From: an uncultured Saprospiraceae bacterium
Lineage (GTDB): Bacteria > Bacteroidota > Bacteroidia > Chitinophagales > Saprospiraceae
Reading direction: 5' to 3'
Assembly (NCBI GenBank): GCA_938015435.1
Contig: CALLPN010000010.1
Span: 1-64,000, forward strand
Length of the DNA: 64,000 nucleotides
Below, in pieces: positions 56,007 through 64,000 of this stretch. A program made the translations under genes and the position numbers. The notes under the pieces were generated by a model, which saw only the letters and a list, made by a program, of their open reading frames with translations, searched no databases and was not told where the DNA came from. How positions within the stretch are numbered: position 1 is the first letter of the stretch; each line of letters begins with the position of its first letter.

Positions 56007-57335
56007 CTAAATTTTAATGAATGGTAATTGAACTATATTTCCATTCAATTCAATACTTAGCATATAAAATCCAGTGTTAAGATCAGAAACATTAATTGCA
56101 TCATCTAATACTTTAAAATCATTTTTTAACAAAACTCCATCTGAAGTTAAAATTTCAACAGATTTTATCGATGAATCACTTTGGAAAATATCTAATTGTA
56201 ATACTTCGGTTACCGGATTGGGGTACAAATTGATACTCATTTCATTTAGATAATTATCATCTATCGATGTTGTTAAAGTCTGTCCGTATATCAAAAGATC
56301 ATTATCATATTGATATCCTTCAGTATTGATAAATATTTCGATTCCTCCTTCTTCTCCTGGAGACATATTACTCATGATATATGTATTTCCATCTCTGACA
56401 CCGATAGGACCTTGAAGTATAACTATTTCTAAATCTAGTGCTTCTAATTCGTCTGTCCATGAAAACATCAATTGATCTATACTCACATCTACTGACAAGA
56501 CTTCATCTACTTGGAAGCATCCTATAATTTCTATTGTTGTTTCAAAGTCAGTAGGACAACCACCTATATCATCACTGATGGAAAAAGTACAAATATAAAC
56601 GCCTGCTTCTAATCCATCTAGATATATTATATTGTCTTGGATACTTAATTCATTTGACGACCAGTTACCATTCAAGCCAGGGGCTACCGCAGCGGAAAGA
56701 TCAAATGCACCTGAATTGCAAAAAGGTCCTATTGCTGCAAGAGTTGGGACAGGACATTCGCAGTCAACTACAGTAATAAATATCTCGGCAGATTGATCAA
56801 AACAAGCCCCTACTTCTGTGTATATAAATTGATATTGTGCTCCAATGGGAAATCCTTCAAAATCAACATTGGTCGGATCGCTAAGGTCTACTCCTGAAAA
56901 GCCAATATCACTCCAGGTTCCATTAGCTGATCCTCCAGAAATCAATTCGTTCAAATCTATAAACGTAGCTCCAACACCATTATTAACATTACAAACAGAG
57001 CCGCTAATCCCTATAATTCCAAAAGGGTCTTCTTCCAGCAGTTCAATATCAACACAAGCTGTACAACTCACTCCCAAATCATCTGTAGTAGTCACACAAT
57101 AAGTAGATGAGTAATTAATCATAATACTACTTGCTATTCCCAATTCAGCATTAGGGTTAATGGCATCTTCCCATTGATAAGTGGCATAATCATCCTCTAA
57201 GGTCAATTCATATCCTACAAAGAGACAATCTTCATCTATTACAAATTGGATATCGCTAACGACTATAGGTGCATACCCCAAAGCATTAAAAATTAGAAAT
57301 ACGTTTATGAATAACATTCCTATAATCTTAAACAT
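56007..57335 (-). CDS. Secreted T9SS type A substrate with PKD/Ig-like domains
   Basis: This 442-residue protein has a signal peptide (to about residue 21, FNALGYAP). It then has beta-sandwich domains with paired cysteines, for example about 25-105 (TYQWEDAINPNAELGIASS, STYCVTTTDDLGVSCTACVDIELL), about 110-200 (SGSVCNVNNGVGATFIDLNELISGG) and about 205-280. The C-terminus is a T9SS type A sorting domain (INLYPNPVTEVLQLDIFQ...), so it is exported and probably surface-attached. The Cys-containing strands and the TYQW motif look PKD- or Ig-like. There is no catalytic motif. It is transcribed alone, converging on the Omp28-like gene. Function unknown, possibly adhesion. Confidence 0.85.
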   Translation of the reverse strand: MFKIIGMLFINVFLIFNALGYAPIVVSDIQFVIDEDCLFVGYELTLEDDYATYQWEDAINPNAELGIASSIMINYSSTYCVTTTDDLGVSCTACVDIELLEEDPFGIIGISGSVCNVNNGVGATFIDLNELISGGSANGTWSDIGFSGVDLSDPTNVDFEGFPIGAQYQFIYTEVGACFDQSAEIFITVVDCECPVPTLAAIGPFCNSGAFDLSAAVAPGLNGNWSSNELSIQDNIIYLDGLEAGVYICTFSISDDIGGCPTDFETTIEIIGCFQVDEVLSVDVSIDQLMFSWTDELEALDLEIVILQGPIGVRDGNTYIMSNMSPGEEGGIEIFINTEGYQYDNDLLIYGQTLTTSIDDNYLNEMSINLYPNPVTEVLQLDIFQSDSSIKSVEILTSDGVLLKNDFKVLDDAINVSDLNTGFYMLSIELNGNIVQLPFIKI

Positions 57336-57453
57336 GATTTTTATCTTTTGTATGACCTTACCGCTATATATAATTGCAATCCTAAGTTAATCGTGTTCTA
57401 ATATCAGGCAATCAACTATCTTGTGGCTTTTAAAATTAAACTTAATTAAATAT

Positions 57454-58554
57454 ATGAAAAAATATCTATCAATACTTTTAGTAGCAGTATTCGCAATTAG
57501 CTTATCTGCACAAGACAAATCAAAATGGCCTAAAGTAGATCCAAGTAATATGGATGCAGAATTCTATCCTTCAAGTGCTGCATGGAGAAATTATCTTAAA
57601 GGCGACGACCGTACGATGACTCCTAAGATCAAAGTTCTTTACTCGCGACCATTAGTTAAGGATAGAGATATTTTTGGAGCTCTAGTGCCATATGGTAAAG
57701 AATGGAGAATGGGAGCGAATGAAGCTAACGAAATCACATTTTACCAAGCGGTAGATATCGGAGGTATAACAGTAAAAAGGGGAACGTATACGATGTTCGC
57801 TACACCTAATGAGAATGATTGGACAATCTCATTATCTAGCCAAACAGGAATCTGGGGAGCTGCAAATAGAGATGCGTCTAAGACTGTGGCTCGTATGACT
57901 GTGCCTTCGACTCGATCAGATCAACCTGTAGAGATGTTATCTATGTCATTTAGAGAAATCGATGCTCAGACTGCACACTTGACGATCCAATGGGATCGTA
58001 CAAGAGTAGAACTTCCTATAGCTTTTAACCCAATCATGTTTGAAGGTGCTGATAAGAGTCCTATGGATATGGCTACATACCCAAGCAAAGCTGCACATAC
58101 TAACTACCTAGAAGGTGCGGAGAAAGATATCAAGCCAATGGCCAAAGTAATCTACAGCCGTCCTTATAAAAAAGATAGAGTTATATTCGGCGAGTTACTT
58201 AAAGTAGGTGACATCTGGAGAGTAGGTGCTAATCAATCTACAGAACTTGTATTGATGAGCGATGCAACGGTAGGTGACTTAGAACTCAAAAGAGGAAGGT
58301 ATGCTGTCTATGCAGAACTTATGGAAGGAAGCTGGGATATGATATTTTCAACAGATCTACCAGCGTGGGGAAATGCGAATAGAGACGAAACCAAAGATGT
58401 AGGGCGTACTAACATCAAAACGTTTACTGAAGAAGAAGCTCTAGAAAATCTTACTATCATATTTGAAGATAAAGGAGATAACAAAGCCGACATGGTTATC
58501 GGATGGGACAAGACAAGAGCTGCACTCCCCATTACTTTTAGGAAAGCAAAATAA
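57454..58554 (+). CDS. Secreted tandem DUF2911 protein
   Basis: This 366-residue protein has a signal peptide (to about residue 20, ISLSAQD) and two successive DUF2911 domains of about 150 residues each. The first spans about 45-190 (PKIKVLYSRPLVKDRDIFGALVPYGKEWRMGANEANEI) and the second about 205-366 (PMAKVIYSRPYKKDRVIFGELLKVGDIWRVGANQSTEL). The repeated YSRP, RxIFG, WRxGANxxxE, GxWGxxNRD-like and LPI motifs align one to one. Most DUF2911 proteins carry one such domain, so the protein looks like an internal duplication. The domain's function is unknown. The ATG at 57454 is preferred to 57421 because it starts the signal peptide. A terminator follows. Confidence 0.88.
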   Translation: MKKYLSILLVAVFAISLSAQDKSKWPKVDPSNMDAEFYPSSAAWRNYLKGDDRTMTPKIKVLYSRPLVKDRDIFGALVPYGKEWRMGANEANEITFYQAVDIGGITVKRGTYTMFATPNENDWTISLSSQTGIWGAANRDASKTVARMTVPSTRSDQPVEMLSMSFREIDAQTAHLTIQWDRTRVELPIAFNPIMFEGADKSPMDMATYPSKAAHTNYLEGAEKDIKPMAKVIYSRPYKKDRVIFGELLKVGDIWRVGANQSTELVLMSDATVGDLELKRGRYAVYAELMEGSWDMIFSTDLPAWGNANRDETKDVGRTNIKTFTEEEALENLTIIFEDKGDNKADMVIGWDKTRAALPITFRKAK

Positions 58555-58591
58555 AAAACTAAATTAGGGTTACTTGAATAATAAAAATACG

Positions 58592-58625
58592 AGACCTGCT
58601 TATCTGATGAGTGGGTCTTTTTTTG
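58592..58625 (+). terminator. Terminator after the DUF2911 gene
   Basis: A stem of AGACCTGCTTA with TGAGTGGGTCT (several G-T pairs) and a 5-base loop is followed by a run of seven T residues, 38 bp after the stop codon. Confidence 0.8.
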
Positions 58626-58652
58626 TTGTTCTTTGATTGGTGGGTACGATGG

Positions 58653-58732
58653 CTTTCATCTAAGGGCTCTTGTCCTCAGATGAAAGTGTCGAAGGGGATA
58701 TTGATACGCTGAGAGGTCTGGAACCTTCAGCG
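58653..58732. other. Two adjacent structured elements between the DUF2911 and CHU_C genes
   Basis: CTTTCATCTAAGG and CCTCAGATGAAAG form a 13-bp stem with one wobble around an 8-base loop (58653-58686). A second stem (CGCTGAGAGGT with ACCTTCAGCG, one bulge) follows at 58707-58732. Both are richer in G and C than their surroundings and lie between convergent genes. They could be a terminator for the minus-strand gene, or extragenic repeats. Confidence 0.4.
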
Positions 58733-58773
58733 AAATTATAGCATTGAAATTATATTAGTTTATATGAATGTGA

Positions 58774-61700
58774 TTATCTAACTATCGTCAAATCACCAAA
58801 ACGCCTTTCTAGTTGGCCGTCAATGATTACTTCGAGTAAGTAGATATATACTCCTGGATTGATTTCCGATCCATTGTAATTACCATCCCATGATTGAGCT
58901 TGATTCAATAATACTTCTTGTTGTGAAAACAACAGATTACCCCATCTATCAAAAACATTCATTGATTGTAAAATTGCTTGATCGTCGTTTGAGGTGATCA
59001 AAAAATTATCATTATTTCCATCTCCATTAGGGCTTATGATATTGGGTATAAACACTTCTGAAATTACTACTTCTGGTATGATATTTTTCATTCTTAATCT
59101 TATCACATACTCTGTCTCACAACCATATTGATCTATGAAAGTTACGACTATATCCTCTTCATATTCTGCTACAAGCACGATAGTGTTACATACTCCAATA
59201 GAGGTAAAAGATCCGCAATCATATGTGTAAGAAGTATTCCAATCAACTGTATAATCAGATAGCTCCATATCAGAAAAAATAGCCATAGTTATAATCACTT
59301 CGTCTCCCAATTCAAATTCAACTTCCTCTACAGATACAGACAATTCATAATCTTCTATTGGCTCCAATACAAAATCACTTATTGCTACTTCACAGTTTTC
59401 ATTAATGATATAAGAAAGAGAATAATCTCCAGGCAGCAACCCTGTAATTTGATTATTGGCATCCAACGAAATCAATTCATCATTGAGTAAATATGGATAA
59501 TCGTATGGGTTATCGCCGAGTATTCCGATAGTGTAATTATCATCACAATCGATAGGCTGCAATGCTGACTGCACTGATATAATAGGAACATCATCAATGG
59601 TAAACGAAGCCGATTCTATACAACCATTATTATCCATCGCTACTACTTCATAGCTACCGCTATTGAGTTCACTGATCGAATCTCCCTGTGCGCTATTATC
59701 CCAAGAGTACTCAAAAGGTGAAGTACCACCTAAGACCTCTAAAGTGATAGATCCATCTTGAGCATTTAGACATGAGATATTATAAATTATTCCATCTACG
59801 ATAATATCATCTGGGCTAGATATGGGAATCATTTCTGACTGAATAGTATTTCCATTGGCATCCGATATTTCTAATTGATACTCACCATTACAAAGTCCAG
59901 TAATAGAATCTATATCACTACCATCAGACCATAAGAATGTATAGGGTTCTAATCCACCAGATACATTGGCCACAATAGAACCTAGACAATCTCCAAAACA
60001 ATCATTGTTAGAAATGGTATAAAACACCGCAAGGGAATCATTAATCTCCAAAGTAAAACTCAAAGAATCTGAGCATCCATTATTGTCAGTCACTGTAACC
60101 CAATACTCGCCATCACTCAATTCGTCTACAATCGGAATTATTTCTTGATTAGACCAAAGTATACTATAAGGTTCGGTACCTCCAGATATTGCAATTTCGA
60201 TACTCCCATTGTTATTATCTGAAGTAGGATTTACAGAGTTGACCTCTGCTATCACAATTGGATCTACAGATTCGTCAATGGTCACGATCGTGCTCGCCGA
60301 GCAACCAAACTTATCTGTGACGGTTACAGAATATGTTCCATTGATTACTTGTATAGTATCGGTTATATCTCCAGTCGACCAAAGATATTCGTATGGCGCG
60401 GCTCCTCCTTCGTGTATGATAGCAATCGTCCCCAAGTCTCCAGCACAAAGTGGCGCTTCTAAATATTGAGTCAAGACCAACGAATCGAACAAATCGAAAA
60501 ACATAGTACTTCCATTATGTTGACAGCCGATGGCATCGGTGACATTAAAGAAATAAGTTATCCCTGAAGAAATCCCTTCAAGGGAAGCTGTAGTTGCTCC
60601 TGTACTCCACCAGTAAGTATACGGCTCTACCCCATTTTCTGCTACAATAGTCGTGACACCTGTAGATTCTCCAAAGCAATAAATAGGCATAGTCGGAATA
60701 AGAGAAACATCTAAACCGTCATCACTGATCACTTCAAATTCTTCTATCAGTTGGCATCCATTATTGTCTACAATAGTGACTTGATAGAGTCCACCTACTA
60801 GATTTTCTATTGATGCATTTATAGAATTATCTTCCCATAAATAAGCAAATGGTAAAGCCCCGCTAATTGGATTGATTTCAATGCTCCCTACTCCAATGGT
60901 TCCGCAAGTATCTCTGACTATTACCGATTCGATTTCTATAGATTGGGCCAAATCATTTACTTGATAACTATAATTATATACACAGCCAAATTCATCAATC
61001 ACTTCCAAATCATAATTTCCTGATTCCAAATTTTCTCTCAATTCATCTTCTGACCCATCATTCCATAAGACGCTATAATCGTTTCCATTGGCATCGATAG
61101 TAAGTTCTATAGTTCCTCCTATCTGATCCGTACATAGCTTATCTTCTACATCGCCATTGACATTCATACTAGTCAATAAATCTACCGTATAAGTATATGA
61201 TCCAGAGCAACCCGAACCGTCAGAAACGATTACTGTATATTCTCCAGGCTCTAGATTATCTATCGAAGAAGTGATAGGTCCATGCGACCAATTGATCATA
61301 TAGGGTTCCATTCCATCTTGAATATCTAATGCAATCATTCCATCATTATCATTGATACAGTTGACATCTGTTATCGTTTCGGTAATCACAAATCCAGTAT
61401 TGGCACCGATGGAAATAGTATCTAGATATTGGCAGCCATTTCCATCTGTAATGATCACATTATAATCACCAATGGTTAATCCATTTATATCTTCGACCAT
61501 CATTCCATTACTCCATAGATAGCTGATTGGCTCTACCGCATTAGTCACAATAAGATCAATCGATCCAGTGTCTCCACTATCGCACCCTGACAAGATTACT
61601 GTACTGCTTATAATAGGGGCTGGAATCAAAGCTATTTCTAATTTGATAGAATCGCTACAAAAATTGGCATCTGTAACCGTAAGCGAATACATACCGAGCG

Positions 61701-63981
61701 TTGCATCGAATAGTGTATCATTAGTAGATGTAGTAGACCATTGATATGTATAAGGAACGGTACCACCAGTTACTTCTGTAGAGATTAGTATACTATCCGA
61801 AGACGTACATAATGTATCTATATAGAAAGCCTCTATTGCAATCGAATCAAAACTAGAAACTATAGCAACTCCCTGAAATAAAGTACCGTCTTCATCAGTA
61901 ACGGTATATGGATAATTACCTGCACACAGTCCAGACAAATCAAATCCAATATACTGAGTATCACTCCACGCTACAGTATAATTTATTGGTGGTCCAGTTA
62001 CTTCTAACAAGATGCTACCGTTACATTCTCCAAAGCAACCCGCTGGAGAGATCGTCTCTGTAACTGCAAAATCACCTTCTATCGTAAAGGTTACAATGTC
62101 TTGGCATCCATTAACATCTGTAACGATTACAGAGTACGAGCCTGACGGCAAATCTGTCGCACTAACGGTGTCTAATCCATTACTCCAAGCATAGTTATAT
62201 GGTGTTACTCCGCCGTCAGTTATTATAGTCACTTGAGATACTTGGCTTCCTGTGGGCTGAGTGACTTGAGCCGAGGCCAACAGATCGTTAGGTTGCTCGA
62301 TATTGAAAGATTCAGAACCAGTACATCCATAACTATCCGTTACGGTTACCGTATAAATTCCTATTCCAATATTGCTAAGATTTTGGCCAGTCCCACTATT
62401 ACTCCATAGATATTGGTAAGGTGCATTATCATTTATTATCTCGATATCAATCGATCCAGTTTCTTCTCCAAAGCATAGTACATTATTGACTACACCCATG
62501 ATATCTAATACTGACGTATCAAAAAACACATCGATAGGATTGGAAGATTGACAAGTATTACCATTCGTAATGATTACATAGTATTCTCCCTGAGCATCTG
62601 TAGGAACAAGGTATGGATTGGTCGTAGCACCTGACACCAAAGTCCCATTGTAATACCACTGATAAGTATCATTAGGATCAAAACCTCCAATCGATACTTC
62701 TACTCCATTATTACAGTTACCAGATACATTTGCATTGACATTGGGTTGATCATCGACCGTATAAGTTTCTTCCGCAAAACAACCATTAGAGTCCGTAACG
62801 GTAACAGTATACATACCCACGGCGAGACTAGTGATATCCTCTGTGACTTCACTATTACTCCATGTTATATCATAAGGCATATTTGGGCTATCTATTACTA
62901 GATCGATATTACCATTTTCGCTGCCCAAGCAAAGAACATCGGTAACAGTAGCCATCAGATCTATGACATCTGCATCGATCGTAACATCTATTGGAAGGCT
63001 GGTGATACAAGTAGTACCATTATCAGTAACCACTTGATACATACCTGCATCGCTAGCATTGGGCACTACATATATATTAGAAGTAGCTCCCGCTATAGCA
63101 ATACCCTCAAGATACCATTGGTAGGTATTACCACCGTCTAAGGGTACTTCCAATTGGACTCCAGTAATACAATCACCAGTTATCACTATTTCATCTGGAG
63201 CCTCTACTACTCCAAATAGACCTTCGAGAATAATATTGTCTAAGAAATGATATTCAGTCTGTGAAGTACAATCAGTGCCAAAAGCAATAGCTGATGCATC
63301 TACATTAGATATAAAAGTAGTAGATACGAATAGCCAACTAGAATCCATAACACCGGAAACAGGTATCGAAGCCAGTACCTCCCATTGGCCCAAAGTCTCT
63401 AGACAACTAAAGCCTGGAGCAGGAAGATCACTACAGGTCGGAGTACCATAAATTATAATATTAATATTCAACGAAGACACTACATTTAGGAAATCCAAAT
63501 CATTGAACCCTACATAGAAACTAAGATCATAACTCTCACCAGTAACCATCGGTTCATCTAAGCATACTCCGGCAGGCTCTTGTGAAAACGATGTAGATGA
63601 AACACCAATAGCCGCTTGACCAGAAGGTATGGGCAAGGGAACAGCAGGAAACATTGAACTACCTACAAAGTCACAAGTATCAAAATAATCAGGAGAACCA
63701 CCATTGGCTGATATCCAACCATCTATAAGGCAGCCAAATCCATTACCAAATATACCACCAGAAGGTCCAGATGGGCAACAACTATTATCTTCGAAATCTG
63801 CTGTGACAGTACCCTCCATTAACTGATTACAAAAACAGTCTTCATCATTGATATCTACTAATCCGTCTCCGTCATCATCGATTCCATTATCACATACCTC
63901 TTGCGCCGACACCATGACAGCGACTAACGTAAATATGATTAGAAAAATCATTTTTGAATACGTAGGAAAAATGGTTTTCAT
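58774..63981 (-). CDS. Very large SprB-repeat surface protein with CHU_C (T9SS type B) C-terminus
   Basis: This 1735-residue protein has a signal peptide (to about residue 26, VMVSAQE) and a Cys-rich N-terminal domain (about 27-250, including NGIDDDGDGLVD). About 14 SprB-like repeats of 70-95 residues follow to about residue 1500. Each closes with a variant of LxxGxYxVTVTDxxGC, for example LAVGMYTVTVTDSNGC. The C-terminus is the gliding-motility-associated CHU_C domain (IPNIISPNGDGNNDNF, FDRWGNLLF, WDGNYNGSEINPGVYIYLLEV), a T9SS type B signal. SprB-type proteins act as moving surface adhesins in gliding Bacteroidota. Smaller relatives like this are called gliding-associated by domain content only. 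No gld or spr gene is nearby. The stop is at 58774 and the ATG at 63981 lies 19 bp from the window edge. Confidence 0.93.
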   Translation of the reverse strand: MKTIFPTYSKMIFLIIFTLVAVMVSAQEVCDNGIDDDGDGLVDINDEDCFCNQLMEGTVTADFEDNSCCPSGPSGGIFGNGFGCLIDGWISANGGSPDYFDTCDFVGSSMFPAVPLPIPSGQAAIGVSSTSFSQEPAGVCLDEPMVTGESYDLSFYVGFNDLDFLNVVSSLNINIIIYGTPTCSDLPAPGFSCLETLGQWEVLASIPVSGVMDSSWLFVSTTFISNVDASAIAFGTDCTSQTEYHFLDNIILEGLFGVVEAPDEIVITGDCITGVQLEVPLDGGNTYQWYLEGIAIAGATSNIYVVPNASDAGMYQVVTDNGTTCITSLPIDVTIDADVIDLMATVTDVLCLGSENGNIDLVIDSPNMPYDITWSNSEVTEDITSLAVGMYTVTVTDSNGCFAEETYTVDDQPNVNANVSGNCNNGVEVSIGGFDPNDTYQWYYNGTLVSGATTNPYLVPTDAQGEYYVIITNGNTCQSSNPIDVFFDTSVLDIMGVVNNVLCFGEETGSIDIEIINDNAPYQYLWSNSGTGQNLSNIGIGIYTVTVTDSYGCTGSESFNIEQPNDLLASAQVTQPTGSQVSQVTIITDGGVTPYNYAWSNGLDTVSATDLPSGSYSVIVTDVNGCQDIVTFTIEGDFAVTETISPAGCFGECNGSILLEVTGPPINYTVAWSDTQYIGFDLSGLCAGNYPYTVTDEDGTLFQGVAIVSSFDSIAIEAFYIDTLCTSSDSILISTEVTGGTVPYTYQWSTTSTNDTLFDATLGMYSLTVTDANFCSDSIKLEIALIPAPIISSTVILSGCDSGDTGSIDLIVTNAVEPISYLWSNGMMVEDINGLTIGDYNVIITDGNGCQYLDTISIGANTGFVITETITDVNCINDNDGMIALDIQDGMEPYMINWSHGPITSSIDNLEPGEYTVIVSDGSGCSGSYTYTVDLLTSMNVNGDVEDKLCTDQIGGTIELTIDANGNDYSVLWNDGSEDELRENLESGNYDLEVIDEFGCVYNYSYQVNDLAQSIEIESVIVRDTCGTIGVGSIEINPISGALPFAYLWEDNSINASIENLVGGLYQVTIVDNNGCQLIEEFEVISDDGLDVSLIPTMPIYCFGESTGVTTIVAENGVEPYTYWWSTGATTASLEGISSGITYFFNVTDAIGCQHNGSTMFFDLFDSLVLTQYLEAPLCAGDLGTIAIIHEGGAAPYEYLWSTGDITDTIQVINGTYSVTVTDKFGCSASTIVTIDESVDPIVIAEVNSVNPTSDNNNGSIEIAISGGTEPYSILWSNQEIIPIVDELSDGEYWVTVTDNNGCSDSLSFTLEINDSLAVFYTISNNDCFGDCLGSIVANVSGGLEPYTFLWSDGSDIDSITGLCNGEYQLEISDANGNTIQSEMIPISSPDDIIVDGIIYNISCLNAQDGSITLEVLGGTSPFEYSWDNSAQGDSISELNSGSYEVVAMDNNGCIESASFTIDDVPIISVQSALQPIDCDDNYTIGILGDNPYDYPYLLNDELISLDANNQITGLLPGDYSLSYIINENCEVAISDFVLEPIEDYELSVSVEEVEFELGDEVIITMAIFSDMELSDYTVDWNTSYTYDCGSFTSIGVCNTIVLVAEYEEDIVVTFIDQYGCETEYVIRLRMKNIIPEVVISEVFIPNIISPNGDGNNDNFLITSNDDQAILQSMNVFDRWGNLLFSQQEVLLNQAQSWDGNYNGSEINPGVYIYLLEVIIDGQLERRFGDLTIVR

Positions 63982-64000
63982 TTAGAGCTTTTCTTCGACT

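Overview
The window reads as a chromosomal segment of a member of the Bacteroidota, most likely a Saprospiria-like marine or free-living lineage (inference). The DNA is clearly AT-rich. Start codons lack Shine-Dalgarno sequences, and several promoters fit the Bacteroidota -7 motif TAnnTTTG. Seven genes encode secreted proteins ending in type IX secretion (T9SS) sorting domains, six of type A and one of the gliding-motility/CHU_C type B. SprB-like repeats, lipoproteins and DUF5686/DUF4249-like envelope proteins are also typical of the phylum. I saw no phage, integrase, transposase, CRISPR, rRNA or tRNA in the window.

Layout. 0.2-3.1 kb: a small TPR protein, dapF (lysine/peptidoglycan) and a DegP/HtrA protease. 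3.4-18.5 kb: a secreted-protein region with a 1611-residue metzincin with P-domain and SprB repeats, a small secreted protein coupled to a T9SS protein, a 1074-residue FG-GAP/ASPIC lipoprotein, and a T9SS protein made of four copies of a 232-residue module in exact 696-bp register. 18.6-19.3 kb: a non-coding array of 113-bp tandem repeats, a 24-bp minisatellite and a GC-rich hairpin. 19.3-25.2 kb: envelope proteins (DUF5686 barrel, helix-hairpin-helix barrel protein, lipoprotein). 25.5-30.2 kb: housekeeping genes (panB, mltG, an RRM RNA-binding protein, an FKBP isomerase, a TerB-like protein, truC). 30.2-37.5 kb: small lipoprotein, secreted nuclease-like T9SS protein, alpha/beta hydrolase, unknown membrane proteins, and an AraC-type regulator with two DNA-binding domains in front of a SnoaL-like / four-helix membrane / YHS trio.

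37.5-40.8 kb holds the most intriguing unit: a VIT-vWA protein followed 45 bp later on the same strand by an envelope-anchored protein with a His-Gly / Cys-Gly pattern that resembles clan CD-type (CHAT/DUF4347-like) folds. 41-48 kb: SGNH hydrolase, SDR epimerase, a LolC/E-like permease overlapping a predicted zinc-peptidase gene, tyrS and a trans-sulfuration enzyme. 48-51 kb: zinc-ribbon membrane protein, lipoprotein and LamG/SprB protein. 51.5-53.5 kb: dnaK with an unusual repeated 3' hairpin region. 53.8-64 kb: three more T9SS substrates, including a 1735-residue SprB-repeat protein with a CHU_C end, and a secreted tandem DUF2911 protein.

Functionally the window mixes ordinary housekeeping with a large cell-surface and secretion load. 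No T9SS machinery genes (gld, spr, por) are present, so the cargo must be exported by components encoded elsewhere.
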